A stretch of 64,000 nt of DNA, from contig SVOT01000007.1 in NCBI GenBank assembly GCA_015066225.1, forward strand, positions 1 through 64,000. Reading direction: 5' to 3'. Positions within the stretch are counted from its first letter, which is position 1. Every line of letters starts with the position of its first letter. Made by a program: the position numbers and the translations under genes. The notes under the pieces were generated by a model that was not told the origin of the DNA, searched no databases, and saw only the letters and a program-made list of their open reading frames with translations. Positions 34,384-42,604 of the stretch are shown here, in pieces. The DNA comes from Oscillospiraceae bacterium. GTDB lineage: Bacteria > Bacillota > Clostridia > Oscillospirales > Acutalibacteraceae.

Positions 34384-34755
34384 ATGAGAAGTTCCAAGCA
34401 ACGTGATGCTGTTCTTGATGTTTTGAAATTGTCTTGTGACCATCCCACGGCGGATATGATTTATGAACGTGTAAAAGAAAAAATACCAAATATCAGTCTT
34501 GGCACGGTTTACAGAAATCTCGGTCAGCTTCAGGATGAAGGCTTGATAACCGTCGTTGAAAGCAGTGACAAAAAAGTCCACTACGAGGGCAACCTTGAAG
34601 ACCACATTCATTTCTTGTGTAAAAAATGCGATGTTATTACAGACATTTTTTGTAAAAATGAAGTTCCTAAGGCTTTTGATAACCTTGGTCATCTGGTTGA
34701 ATCTCAAAAAACGGTTTATTACGGAATCTGCAAGGATTGCCGCAATAATATATAA
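34384..34755 (+). CDS. Fur-family transcriptional regulator, PerR-like
   Basis: 123 aa metal-dependent repressor. The N-terminal winged helix (TADMIYERVKEKIPNISLGT, VYRNLGQLQDEG) binds DNA; the C-terminal domain has HIHFLCKKCD and YGICKDC, the structural zinc CxxC pairs. The reverse rubrerythrin gene follows 38 bases later, so it likely acts as a peroxide (PerR) rather than iron (Fur) sensor; this is inferred from context. A perfect operator lies at its own promoter. Confidence 0.9.
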   Translation: MRSSKQRDAVLDVLKLSCDHPTADMIYERVKEKIPNISLGTVYRNLGQLQDEGLITVVESSDKKVHYEGNLEDHIHFLCKKCDVITDIFCKNEVPKAFDNLGHLVESQKTVYYGICKDCRNNI

Positions 34756-34793
34756 AATAATTAAAAAATGTTAATTTAAAGGAGAAAAATGTT

Positions 34794-35339
34794 ATGAAAA
34801 AATGGAAATGCTTAGTTTGCGGTCAGATCGTTGAAGGCGAAAATCCCCCTGCAGCTTGCCCCCTTTGCAAAGCTCCTGCAGAAAAATTTGTTGAAGTTAA
34901 GGATGAAGAAATGACTTGGGCAGCAGAGCACGTTCTCGGCGTTGCTAAAGGCGTTAGCGAAGAAATCATCGAAGGTCTTCGTGCAAACTTCCAGGGCGAA
35001 TGCACAGAGGTTGGTATGTATCTTGCAATGGCAAGAGTTGCTCACAGAGAGGGTTACCCCGAAATCGGCCTTTATTGGGAAAAGGCTGCTTACGAAGAGG
35101 CAGAGCACGCAGCTAAGTTTGCAGAACTCCTTGGTGAGCTTGTAACAGATTCTACAAAGAAAAACCTCGAAATGAGAGTTGAAGCTGAAAACGGTGCAAC
35201 ACTCGGTAAATTCGAGCTTGCTAAGATGGCTAAGGAGCAGAACCTTGACGCTATCCATGATACTGTTCACGAAATGGCTCGCGACGAAGCAAGACACGGC
35301 AAAGCGTTCGAAGGTCTTCTTAAGAGATATTTTGGTTAA
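34794..35339 (+). CDS. Reverse rubrerythrin (NADH peroxidase type)
   Basis: 181 aa. The rubredoxin-like Cys set comes first ([10 protein letters not shown] and CPLCKAP), followed by the ferritin-like di-iron domain with EEAEHAAKF and DEARHGKAF ligands. This reversed order is typical of clostridial reverse rubrerythrins, which reduce hydrogen peroxide and oxygen. It is co-transcribed with the PerR-like gene. The last ~15 codons recur as a relic at 36024-36067. Confidence 0.93.
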   Translation: MKKWKCLVCGQIVEGENPPAACPLCKAPAEKFVEVKDEEMTWAAEHVLGVAKGVSEEIIEGLRANFQGECTEVGMYLAMARVAHREGYPEIGLYWEKAAYEEAEHAAKFAELLGELVTDSTKKNLEMRVEAENGATLGKFELAKMAKEQNLDAIHDTVHEMARDEARHGKAFEGLLKRYFG

Positions 35340-35368
35340 TTAAACTCTTTTATCAAGATGCCTTTTTA

Positions 35369-35396
35369 AGAGAGTGGAGCAATCCACTCTCTTTTT
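35369..35396 (+). terminator. Terminator after rubrerythrin
   Basis: AGAGAGTGGA and its complement with a 4-base loop and TTTTT. Confidence 0.88.
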
Positions 35397-35442
35397 AAAA
35401 AATAAAAGTATTATAAAATAATTTTATGATAGGAAGATCTTT

Positions 35443-36000
35443 ATGGCAGTTCCGATAAAGATAATTGACCGTGTTCATGACCTTGCAAGTAAAAATAAGT
35501 TGTTAACAGCTAAAGTTTCGCTTGTGCTGGCTATCCTGTTTCTTTTAGGTAATTTTTTACCATCTTATTTAAATAGTAAGATAATAACTGATAAAAAAGA
35601 GTATATCTATAAAGAATATACATATAAAGGATACGATAAGGTTTGGGAGGGTGGCAAAAAACACGGCACTGAATATATTTATATATACACAGATGAGTTA
35701 AATAAGCCTATAACTGTTTATACATTTTGCAATGATTATGTAAAAACAAATATATTGGCTAATCACGAAAACGGTGAAAAAATACAAATATATTTAGAGG
35801 AGTGGGACGGACCCACGTTTAACCATTATGCACACGAAATAGTGATTGATGGCGATATAGCACTCTCGTTTGACGATGTTGTTCAAGCACAAAAAAAGAA
35901 TAATATAGCGTTATATTATCTTTTTAATATATTTGCTGGGTTGTTAGGGTTGGTTTCTTTAGTGTTTTATCTGGAATACAAGGGTGTAAAAGTACCGTAA
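35443..36000 (+). CDS. Membrane protein of unknown function, AT-rich
   Basis: 185 aa. One predicted helix near residues 22-43 and another near 155-177, with a Lys/Tyr-rich domain between (KEYIYKEYTYKGYDKVWEGG) likely outside the cell. Codon use (many ATA, TTA, AAA) is more AT-rich than in neighbours, and it lies between the intact rubrerythrin gene and a duplicated rubrerythrin tail, suggesting it arrived by an insertion or recombination event. No family recognised. Confidence 0.7.
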   Translation: MAVPIKIIDRVHDLASKNKLLTAKVSLVLAILFLLGNFLPSYLNSKIITDKKEYIYKEYTYKGYDKVWEGGKKHGTEYIYIYTDELNKPITVYTFCNDYVKTNILANHENGEKIQIYLEEWDGPTFNHYAHEIVIDGDIALSFDDVVQAQKKNNIALYYLFNIFAGLLGLVSLVFYLEYKGVKVP

Positions 36001-36023
36001 AAATTAATACGTATTGATTGAAT

Positions 36024-36067
36024 ACGGCAAAGCATTTGAAGGTCTTCTCAAGAGATATTTTGGTTAA
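36024..36067 (+). pseudogene. Relic of a second rubrerythrin gene (3' end)
   Basis: Bases 36024-36072 match 35296-35344, the end of the intact rubrerythrin gene, at 46 of 49 positions. The frame reads [13 protein letters not shown] then stop, and all three differences are synonymous third-codon changes. No start, RBS or upstream homology remains, so it cannot be a gene. Confidence 0.85.
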
Positions 36068-36106
36068 TTAAAGACGCTATAAACTTATACGAAAGGAGGC
36101 GTCAAA

Positions 36107-36694
36107 ATGAAAAATGCATTGATAGTTACGTTAGCTTTGATTGTTGTCGGTGGCGGTTTCTTTATCGGCGGGCAGAAGTTCGAGGAAAAGAAGCAACAGG
36201 CTCCCCAAACAACAGATTCACAAGTAGCGGTCGAAGCACCCAAGGGGGGAGAAGCTCCGCAGACAACGGCAAAGGTTGGCTCCGAAGAAACTGTAGCGGA
36301 ACCCAAGCCGGTTACCCCCGAGGAACCTGTTGCGGAACCGCAGACGGTTGTTGGTGATAAAGAAAAAAAGCCTGTAGCTGAAACTCAGAAAGAAGCTGTT
36401 AAACCCGAAGAAAAGGCTCCGGAAACTGAGGCGAGCGTTAACACACCCCCGCAGAAAGCTGAAAATAAACCCGAGTCTTCAAAGAAGATTTCGCGTGATG
36501 AGGCAAAAAAGATTGCATTGAAGCATGCAGGTCTTAAAGAAGCTGATGTGAGAGGCTTGGAAATTGAATTGGATTTTGAACGAGGCGCCTATGAGTATGA
36601 GGTTAGCTTTGAAAGCGGAAAATATGATTATGACTACGATATAGATGCACTTACCGGCAAAATCAAGTTTTCTGAAAAGGAAATAGACAATTAA
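36107..36694 (+). CDS. Secreted or anchored PepSY-domain protein
   Basis: 195 aa. An N-terminal hydrophobic segment (IVTLALIVVGGGFFIGG) is followed by ~100 residues rich in Pro, Glu, Lys and Val, then a PepSY domain (ISRDEAKKIALKHAGLKEAD and YEVSFESGKYDYDYDIDALT). PepSY domains often inhibit or regulate extracellular peptidases. The RBS AAAGGAGG is strong; the promoter is not evident. It follows the rubrerythrin relic by 40 bases. Confidence 0.85.
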   Translation: MKNALIVTLALIVVGGGFFIGGQKFEEKKQQAPQTTDSQVAVEAPKGGEAPQTTAKVGSEETVAEPKPVTPEEPVAEPQTVVGDKEKKPVAETQKEAVKPEEKAPETEASVNTPPQKAENKPESSKKISRDEAKKIALKHAGLKEADVRGLEIELDFERGAYEYEVSFESGKYDYDYDIDALTGKIKFSEKEIDN

Positions 36695-36726
36695 TGCCGT
36701 TTGTGTAAGGTGTCAGGTAGTTTTAG

Positions 36727-36757
36727 AAAGTGGTTCGACAAAATCGAACCACTTTTG
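36727..36757 (+). terminator. Terminator after the PepSY gene
   Basis: AAAGTGGTTCGA and its exact complement with loop CAAAA; the T-run is short. Confidence 0.82.
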
Positions 36758-36769
36758 GAATATAGAATG

Positions 36770-36798
36770 TTGAATAAAATCACATTTTTTTGTAATGA
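36770..36798 (+). promoter_or_regulatory. Possible promoter of the rubredoxin gene
   Basis: TTGAAT, 17-base spacer, TAATGA, 27 bases before the start codon; the -10 box is weak. Confidence 0.45.
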
Positions 36799-36824
36799 TA
36801 TAGAAAAAAGAATGGAGTGATTTT

Positions 36825-36977
36825 ATGAAATATGAATGCCCCTGCGGTTATGTCTATGACCCTGAAAAGGGTGACCCTGATAACGGCGTTGCCCCCGGCA
36901 CAGATTGGGAAAACGTGCCCGAGGATTGGGTTTGCCCCGTTTGCGGATTAGGGAAAGAAGTTTTTACTCAGGCGTAA
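36825..36977 (+). CDS. Rubredoxin with a CxC first ligand pair
   Basis: 50 aa iron-sulfur electron carrier. [20 protein letters not shown] and [12 protein letters not shown] are typical rubredoxin. The first metal-binding motif reads [10 protein letters not shown], so the Cys pair is spaced CxCG rather than the usual CxxCG. It likely passes electrons to reverse rubrerythrin or the flavodiiron protein nearby. Good RBS (GGAG). Confidence 0.9.
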   Translation: MKYECPCGYVYDPEKGDPDNGVAPGTDWENVPEDWVCPVCGLGKEVFTQA

Positions 36978-36982
36978 AAAGC

Positions 36983-37013
36983 AACCGACGGAACAGGTGT
37001 TCCGTCGGTTTTA
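36983..37013 (+). terminator. Hairpin after rubredoxin
   Basis: AACCGACGGAAC with complement GTTCCGTCGGTT and short T-run. The flavin reductase gene 36 bases later has no obvious promoter, so termination is probably partial. Confidence 0.8.
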
Positions 37014-37048
37014 AGAAAATATTATTATCAAGTTTCGGGAGGTAAAAT

Positions 37049-37549
37049 ATGGATAAGACAGCGTTGTTCAATTTATCATACGGTGTTTATGTTGTAACAA
37101 CATGGAACAAGGGTGAGCCAACAGGCTGCACAGCTAATTCTGCAATGCAGATAACCTCAACACCCGCCACTATCGCAGTTTCCATAAATCACGACAACTA
37201 CACCAATGAATGTATAAAAGATACAGGCGTTTTCGCAATCAACATTCTCGGCGAAAGCGTTGACCCTATGGTTATCGGCTCTTTTGGCTTCAGAAGCGGC
37301 AGAGACGTTAACAAATTTGAGGGGATAGAGCCCCTTGTGAAAGGCTATCTCCCTGTTTTGCCGGATGCTGTCAGCTACATAACCTGCAAGGTTATTGACA
37401 CAATGGAAACGGCTACACATACTGTTTTTCTCGGCGAGGTAACCGATGCGGGCAACCTCAGAAAAGACGTGCCTATGACTTATAAATACTATCACGAGGT
37501 TATCAAAGGCACAGCACCTAAAAACGCTCCCACGTACAAGGGTGAATGA
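37049..37549 (+). CDS. Flavin reductase-domain protein
   Basis: 166 aa FMN-binding split-barrel protein. LFNLSYGVYVVTTWNKGEPTG and NSAMQITSTPATIAVSINH (given in parts) match the flavin reductase-like family found alone or fused to rubredoxin in anaerobes, where it serves as NAD(P)H:rubredoxin oxidoreductase. It follows the rubredoxin gene, matching the known fusion partners. RBS GGGAGGT. Confidence 0.87.
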   Translation: MDKTALFNLSYGVYVVTTWNKGEPTGCTANSAMQITSTPATIAVSINHDNYTNECIKDTGVFAINILGESVDPMVIGSFGFRSGRDVNKFEGIEPLVKGYLPVLPDAVSYITCKVIDTMETATHTVFLGEVTDAGNLRKDVPMTYKYYHEVIKGTAPKNAPTYKGE

Positions 37550-37550
37550 T

Positions 37551-38057
37551 ATGAAAAATATTGTCTTGATAGGTATGCCCGGTGCAGGCAAAAGCACAAT
37601 AGGGGTTATATTGGCAAAGTCCCTGCTTTTTGACTTTTGCGATACGGATTTGAGTATTCAGAAGGAAACGGGTGAAAGTCTTTGTGATACCATTTCAAAA
37701 ATAGGTATAGCAGGATTTATTCAGCTTGAGGAAAATGTAATCTGTCAACAAGATTTTTCAGCTTCAGTTATTGCAACGGGCGGTAGTGCCGTTTACGGTG
37801 AAAAGGCGATGGCAAAGCTTAAAGAAAACGGCATTGTTGTTTATCTTAAAGTGAGCCCCGAAGAGCTTCAGAACAGAATAAAAAACATACATACACGCGG
37901 TATTGCAATGAAAGAGGGTACGACTATTTTCGAGCTTTACGACGAAAGAGCCCCTTTTTATGAGAAATATGCGGATATCACAATTGAATGTGACGGCAGA
38001 AATGCAGAGGAGTGCGTGGATTTAATTGTTAAGATGGTGAAAGTGAAATATGAGTAA
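37551..38057 (+). CDS. Shikimate kinase-like protein
   Basis: 168 aa P-loop kinase. IGMPGAGKSTIG is Walker A, FCDTDLSIQKETG holds the conserved Asp pair, and ATGGSAVYGEKAM the substrate-binding Gly-Gly region. These suit AroK-type shikimate kinase, which phosphorylates shikimate. No other aromatic amino acid genes are nearby, so a different small-molecule substrate is possible. Start ATG 37551 (one base after the previous stop); it overlaps the next gene by 8 bases. Confidence 0.78.
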   Translation: MKNIVLIGMPGAGKSTIGVILAKSLLFDFCDTDLSIQKETGESLCDTISKIGIAGFIQLEENVICQQDFSASVIATGGSAVYGEKAMAKLKENGIVVYLKVSPEELQNRIKNIHTRGIAMKEGTTIFELYDERAPFYEKYADITIECDGRNAEECVDLIVKMVKVKYE

Positions 38058-38541
38058 CGAAAATTTTGTTCCGCAGTGGATTTTAGAGAGCACCACCGCA
38101 CCCCACGAGGTCAACAAGGACGTTGACAAAATAGTCGGCAGTTATGTTGCTGCTTTTATGAAGCGTGGATTTTCACAAAAGGATATCGGTTGCCTGATGG
38201 TGCAGGCTTTCACACAGCCTTTAGAGGAGGTTGAGAAGAGAATTGACTGCCTTCTGTCTTGTGGCGAAAAGAGTGAGGTGGAAAGTGCCAAAAAGCTTTG
38301 CGTATTTGCCGCATCTAAAGGCTTTTTGTTTGCAGGCGATGAGAGTGACCCTTGTGAGGTTATTTCGTTTTTAAAGACAAAATACGGCAACAAAGCCGCA
38401 TTTGAAACAGTTCTTACATATCCCGAAATTCTTTCGGTGTGGAAAAAGGCGGATGTGAGAGAAAATGAAAAATACAAAGCAGAAAAACAAAAAGCAGAAT
38501 ACATACTAAATGAAGTTGCAAGTGTGTTTCCTGAAATATGA
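38050..38541 (+). CDS. Uncharacterised soluble protein
   Basis: 163 aa. No membrane segment, signal or recognised domain. It is mostly helical with one Cys-containing motif (LSCGEKSEVESAKKLC). The ATG overlaps the shikimate kinase-like gene by 8 bases, so the two are translationally coupled. A strong terminator follows. Function unknown. Confidence 0.75.
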   Translation: MSNENFVPQWILESTTAPHEVNKDVDKIVGSYVAAFMKRGFSQKDIGCLMVQAFTQPLEEVEKRIDCLLSCGEKSEVESAKKLCVFAASKGFLFAGDESDPCEVISFLKTKYGNKAAFETVLTYPEILSVWKKADVRENEKYKAEKQKAEYILNEVASVFPEI

Positions 38542-38546
38542 GAAAT

Positions 38547-38588
38547 GGAGCTGTAAAAAACTTTCGTTTTTTACAGCTCCGGTTTTTA
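38547..38588. terminator. Bidirectional terminator
   Basis: GGAGCTGTAAAAAAC and its exact complement (15 bp, loop of 4), followed by GGTTTTTATTT, between convergent genes. Confidence 0.92.
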
Positions 38589-39740
38589 TTTCATCAATTC
38601 ATCTGCCAATGCTTCAAGCTGCTTGAGGGTTTCTTCATTCATTGCAGATTTTATTGTAACTGTTGTGTCGGTGTAGGTGATGTCCTTGCTTTTTTCAAGC
38701 ATACCCTTAATAACCTTTGCGGCGGTGGGAAACCAGCTTCCGTTTTCTATTATACCGATTGTTCTGTTTTGATACTGTCTTTCACGCAAGCCGTCAACAA
38801 AGGTTCGCATAAAGGGAAAAATATCTGAGTTATAAGTGGTGGTTGCAAGAACAAGCTTGCCGTAGCGGAATGCATCTTCAATAGCTTCTGCCATATCATC
38901 TCTTGCAAGATCGGTTACCGTTACCTTGGGGCAACCCTTTGCTTTCAGGATTTCTTCCAGCTTCAAAACGGCTTTTTTGGTATTGCCGTAGATTGACGTG
39001 TAGGCGATTACAACGCCCTCACTTTCTACGGAGTAAGATGACCAGATGTTATAAAGGTTGATGTAGTAGCCGAGATTTTCTGTAAGAATGGGTCCGTGAA
39101 GAGGACAAATTTTTTCTATTTCAAGGCTTGCGGCTTTTTTCAGAAGATTTTGCACAGGTGCACCGTATTTACCCACAATACCGAAATAATAACGGCGGGC
39201 TTCACAAGCCCAGTCTTCGTCTGCATCCAGTGCACCGAATTTGCCGAATCCGTCAGCAGAGAAAAGAATTTTATCCTGAGCATCATAGGTGACGATAACC
39301 TCCGGCCAATGTACCATTGATGCAGTTACAAAGGTGAGCACGCGTCCACCTAAATCAAGGGTATCGTTTTCGCCGACGATTATTTGTCTGTCTTTATAAT
39401 CCGTGCCGAAGAAATTGCTTATCATAGCAAAAGCCTGCTTTGATGCAACAATCCTTGCATCAGGATATTTTTCCATAAAAGCATCAACGCTTGCGGAGTG
39501 GTCCGGCTCCATATGTTGGACGATGATGTAGTCGGGCGCATCACCTGAAAGCGCGGCGTTTATATTATCGAGCCATTCATCAGTGAAGTGGATGTCAACG
39601 CTGTCCATAACAGCGACCTTTTCGCCTTTTATGATATATGAGTTGTATGCCATACCGTTTGGCACAACATACTGACCCTCAAACAAATCAATTTTATGGT
39701 CGTTTACGCCAACGTAAATAACTGAATCCGTAATTTTCAT
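38586..39740 (-). CDS. Flavodiiron protein (FprA-type)
   Basis: 384 aa enzyme that reduces oxygen to water (and in some cases NO) with electrons from rubredoxin. The N-terminal metallo-beta-lactamase fold has the di-iron ligands HMEPDHSASVD and a later CPLHGPIL; the C-terminal flavodoxin domain has IAYTSIYGNTKKAVL for FMN. Start MKITDSVIYVGV. Own promoter on the minus strand. It complements the rubrerythrin system nearby. Confidence 0.95.
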   Translation of the reverse strand: MKITDSVIYVGVNDHKIDLFEGQYVVPNGMAYNSYIIKGEKVAVMDSVDIHFTDEWLDNINAALSGDAPDYIIVQHMEPDHSASVDAFMEKYPDARIVASKQAFAMISNFFGTDYKDRQIIVGENDTLDLGGRVLTFVTASMVHWPEVIVTYDAQDKILFSADGFGKFGALDADEDWACEARRYYFGIVGKYGAPVQNLLKKAASLEIEKICPLHGPILTENLGYYINLYNIWSSYSVESEGVVIAYTSIYGNTKKAVLKLEEILKAKGCPKVTVTDLARDDMAEAIEDAFRYGKLVLATTTYNSDIFPFMRTFVDGLRERQYQNRTIGIIENGSWFPTAAKVIKGMLEKSKDITYTDTTVTIKSAMNEETLKQLEALADELMK

Positions 39741-39772
39741 TATTAAACCCCATTTTTTTATATTCTTATATA

Positions 39773-39801
39773 ATAATACACATTTTTTACAGTTTTTTCA
39801 A
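39773..39801 (-). promoter_or_regulatory. Promoter of the flavodiiron gene
   Basis: On the minus strand: TTGAAA, 17-base spacer, TATTAT, about 33 bases before the start. Confidence 0.75.
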
Positions 39802-39869
39802 TGGTAAATACTGCTTTTACTCAATAATTGTGTTATAATTCTTTTATATTAGCAACGAGGTGTTTGTTT

Positions 39870-40481
39870 ATGACAAATAAAGAAAAATTACATTCCGGAG
39901 ATATATATTACCCAAGCGGGGACGATATAATGGTTGAACAGTTAGGTTACTTGGATAAGCTCTATGATTTCAATATGACAAGACCGAGTGAACTGTCAAA
40001 AAGGGCTGAAATGCTAAAAGAGATGTTTGCCGAGATTGGCGAGGATTGTTATATTGAGCCGCCGTTTCACGCTAATTGGGGCGGTCACCACGTTCATTTC
40101 GGGAAAAGTGTTTATGCAAACTTCGGTCTGACTATGGTTGACGACACACACATTTACGTTGGTGATTACACCATGTTTGGGCCCAACGTTGTTGTGGCAA
40201 CTGCGGGGCACCCCATACTTCCGGAGCTTCGTGAAAAGGCTTATCAATACAATATGCCCGTTCATATCGGCAGAAATTGTTGGATTGGCGCAGGGGCTAT
40301 AATTCTGCCCGGTGTTACAATCGGTGAAAACACCGTTATAGGCGCGGGCAGCGTTGTAACAAAGGATATTCCCGCGAACGTTGTGGCTGTTGGCAACCCC
40401 TGCAGGGTGCTTCGTGAAATAGGAGAGCACGATAAGGAGTTTTATTTCAAGAACAGAAAAATAGACTACAAAAATCTGTGA
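39870..40481 (+). CDS. Galactoside/maltose O-acetyltransferase family protein
   Basis: 203 aa left-handed beta-helix acetyltransferase of the LacA/Maa type. The catalytic His is in GGHHVHFGKSVYANF and the nucleotide-binding turn follows TMVDDTHIYVGDYTMFGPNV (given in part); the C-terminal hexapeptide repeats (GAGAIILPGVTIGENTVIG) are clear. It transfers acetyl from acetyl-CoA to sugars. I start at MTNKEKLHSG (RBS GAGGTG) rather than the ATG at 39828, which lies before the TATAAT at 39834. Confidence 0.9.
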   Translation: MTNKEKLHSGDIYYPSGDDIMVEQLGYLDKLYDFNMTRPSELSKRAEMLKEMFAEIGEDCYIEPPFHANWGGHHVHFGKSVYANFGLTMVDDTHIYVGDYTMFGPNVVVATAGHPILPELREKAYQYNMPVHIGRNCWIGAGAIILPGVTIGENTVIGAGSVVTKDIPANVVAVGNPCRVLREIGEHDKEFYFKNRKIDYKNL

Positions 40482-40513
40482 TGTTTTTTGTTGAATATTA
40501 AAGAATACTGTCG

Positions 40514-40542
40514 TTGACAAACGGTATTACAAGCCATATAAT
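40514..40542 (+). promoter_or_regulatory. Strong promoter of a membrane-protein gene
   Basis: TTGACA, 17-base spacer, TATAAT (consensus), 29 bases before the start. Confidence 0.85.
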
Positions 40543-40571
40543 TTATTTATAACCTTGAAAGGAGTATTGTT

Positions 40572-41255
40572 ATGGGTTTATTTAATAAACAGGCTCAGAA
40601 CGTTGTTTTATCAGAAAAAGATAAGCTGCTCAAACGCTACAACGGAGCTTGCATGAACATTTTACTTGTTGTTATTTTTTCGGCGGTGAACGTTGGATTG
40701 CTTATTTTTGGCAGTGATTCATATTTCCTTTTCTCTGCTTCAATTCCATATTATCTGCCTATGTTCGGAATGCTGTACACAGGCAAATATCCCGCAGAGT
40801 ACTATGATGAATCTTGGGCAGGCTTCGAGTTTTTGGGCGAAGGCTTCTACACGGCAACAATAGTTGTTGCTGCTGTTATCATTGCTCTGTATCTTCTTTG
40901 CTTTTTCCTTTCAAAAAAGAAAGGCTACGGCTGGCTTATTGTTGCAATTATTCTTTTCGCACTTGATACGGCGGCAATGTTCTATTTAGTAGGATTTTCT
41001 TCAGAATCAATTATTGATATTCTTTTCCACGGTTGGGTAATCGTTTCTTTAGCAAGCGGTATTTCTGCCGGCAAAAAATTGAAAAACATATCTGACGAAG
41101 AAGCATTTTTCGGTGCGGCGAACCCCGCATATCAATACAACCCCCAGATGGGCTACCCCGAAAATCCTCAGCAGGAAATTCCTTATGTTAACAATAATGC
41201 AGCACCGAACGAAGACACCTCACCCGAGGCTGTTCAGAAAAATATTGAGCAATAA
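40572..41255 (+). CDS. Membrane protein of unknown function
   Basis: 227 aa with four or five hydrophobic segments (about residues 27-45, 50-68, 95-115, 122-142 and 146-165), then a ~60-residue Pro/Asn/Gln-rich cytoplasmic tail. No domain recognised. Single-gene unit with a consensus promoter, an AAAGGAG RBS and a strong terminator, so probably well expressed. Confidence 0.75.
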   Translation: MGLFNKQAQNVVLSEKDKLLKRYNGACMNILLVVIFSAVNVGLLIFGSDSYFLFSASIPYYLPMFGMLYTGKYPAEYYDESWAGFEFLGEGFYTATIVVAAVIIALYLLCFFLSKKKGYGWLIVAIILFALDTAAMFYLVGFSSESIIDILFHGWVIVSLASGISAGKKLKNISDEEAFFGAANPAYQYNPQMGYPENPQQEIPYVNNNAAPNEDTSPEAVQKNIEQ

Positions 41256-41295
41256 AAAATGAAAACCCTCGCACCTGCGAGGGTTTTCATTTTTT
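41256..41295. terminator. Bidirectional terminator
   Basis: A 17-bp perfect stem (AAAATGAAAACCCTCGC and complement) with a 4-base loop and T-run, between convergent genes. Confidence 0.93.
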
Positions 41296-42211
41296 ACTCT
41301 ATTGTTTCAATATCATAAGGAGTTGTCTGATATACGAAATAGTTGAGCCAGTTTGAATAAAGAAGATTAGCGTGGGAGCGCCACGTGTTCAACGGCGCTT
41401 TTGTTATATCGTCGTTGGGGAAATAGTTTTTTGGCATTTTTATGTCAAGACCAGCATCCTTATCACGCAGAAACTCGTTTTTGAGAGTTTCTGTGTCATA
41501 CTCCGAGTGACCTGTGACAAAAATCTGTTTCCCGTTTTCTGTGGTTACAATATACACGCCGGCTTCGTCGGAGGAAGCGAGTATTTTGAGCTCGGGGACT
41601 TTTTCGATTTCTTCTCTTTTTACGGTTGTGTAGCGTGAATGGGGAACCTTGAATTCGTCATCAAAGCCCCTTAAAAGAATCGATTGCTTGTAGTCTGCCG
41701 TGTGGTTGTAAATTCCCGAAAGCTTTTCGGGGAGAGGGTATTTCTTTATTCCGTAGTGGTAGTAAAGACCCGCCTGTGCACCCCAACAGATGTGGAATGT
41801 GCTTGTTACGTGAGTTTTTGACCACTCCATTATTTCACAAAGCTCTTCCCAATAGGTAACCTCCTCGAACTCCATTTTTTCAACGGGCGCGCCTGTGATG
41901 ATGAGACCGTCGAATTTCTGGTGCTTTACATCGTCAAAGGTTTTGTAGAAGGCTAAAAGATATTCCTTCGGTGTGTGCTTAGGAACGTGGGATTTCGTGT
42001 GTATAAGCTCAAATTCAACCTGCAATGGGGAGTTACCCAAAAGGCGTGAAAGCTGAGTTTCTGTTTCCGTTTTCTTCGGCATGAGGTTTAAAACCAGGAT
42101 TTTTAACGGTCGTATATCTTGAGTAATCGCACGGGAGTCTGTCATAACGAAGATATTCTCTTTTTCGAGAATTTCAACTGCAGGCAGCTCGCTGTTTAAT
42201 TTAATAGGCAT
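41294..42211 (-). CDS. metA: Homoserine O-acyltransferase MetA
   Basis: 305 aa. Makes O-acetyl- or O-succinyl-homoserine for methionine synthesis. The nucleophilic Cys is in [18 protein letters not shown] and a catalytic His in VTGHSEYD. In Clostridia this family usually uses acetyl-CoA; the acyl group cannot be proved here. RBS AAAGGAGG. metY, the next enzyme, lies upstream on the same strand across a repeat element. Confidence 0.94.
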   Translation of the reverse strand: MPIKLNSELPAVEILEKENIFVMTDSRAITQDIRPLKILVLNLMPKKTETETQLSRLLGNSPLQVEFELIHTKSHVPKHTPKEYLLAFYKTFDDVKHQKFDGLIITGAPVEKMEFEEVTYWEELCEIMEWSKTHVTSTFHICWGAQAGLYYHYGIKKYPLPEKLSGIYNHTADYKQSILLRGFDDEFKVPHSRYTTVKREEIEKVPELKILASSDEAGVYIVTTENGKQIFVTGHSEYDTETLKNEFLRDKDAGLDIKMPKNYFPNDDITKAPLNTWRSHANLLYSNWLNYFVYQTTPYDIETIE

Positions 42212-42240
42212 TCCTCATACCTCCTTTATTAAAGTTGATA

Positions 42241-42604
42241 GTTGAAAGTGGAAAGTTGCAAGTTTCGGGGAAGCTTTGCTTCCGAACATTATAACGATTA
42301 TAGTTAGTCGAAACAGTGTAAAATTACACTGTTTCGATACCAAATGTAAGATTTGGTATCGAATTTTCTTTGAAAATTCGACTATAATCCTTTCAATGAG
42401 TGTGATGCAAAATTGTATTTATGAAAAACAATTTTGCTAAAAGCCGATAAAATCGGCTTTTGCGAAACGCAACTGCGTTTCGACAAATCACAATCATTAT
42501 AAGAACCTAACTTCGGCAGAACCTTGTTATTCACTGCGATCATAATAAAAAGCGTCGCAGACCCTTAATTTGCCACTTGCCACTTGCCACTTGCAATTTG
42601 CAAA
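42241..42604. repeat. Hairpin-rich intergenic element with heptad-repeat ends
   Basis: The left end has AAGTTGCAAGTTTCGGGG; the right end has five heptads TTGCCAC, TTGCCAC, TTGCCAC, TTGCAAT, TTGCAAA, partly inside the end of metY. Between them are six consecutive hairpins (stems near 42308-42337, 42336-42360, 42359-42381, 42407-42437, 42439-42461 and 42463-42482). No ORF with an RBS. It fills the metY-metA gap. Confidence 0.75.

Noticed and set aside
42212..42604. SAM riboswitch for the met genes
   Set aside because: I looked for a SAM-type leader before metA and metY and found only the repeat element's simple hairpins.
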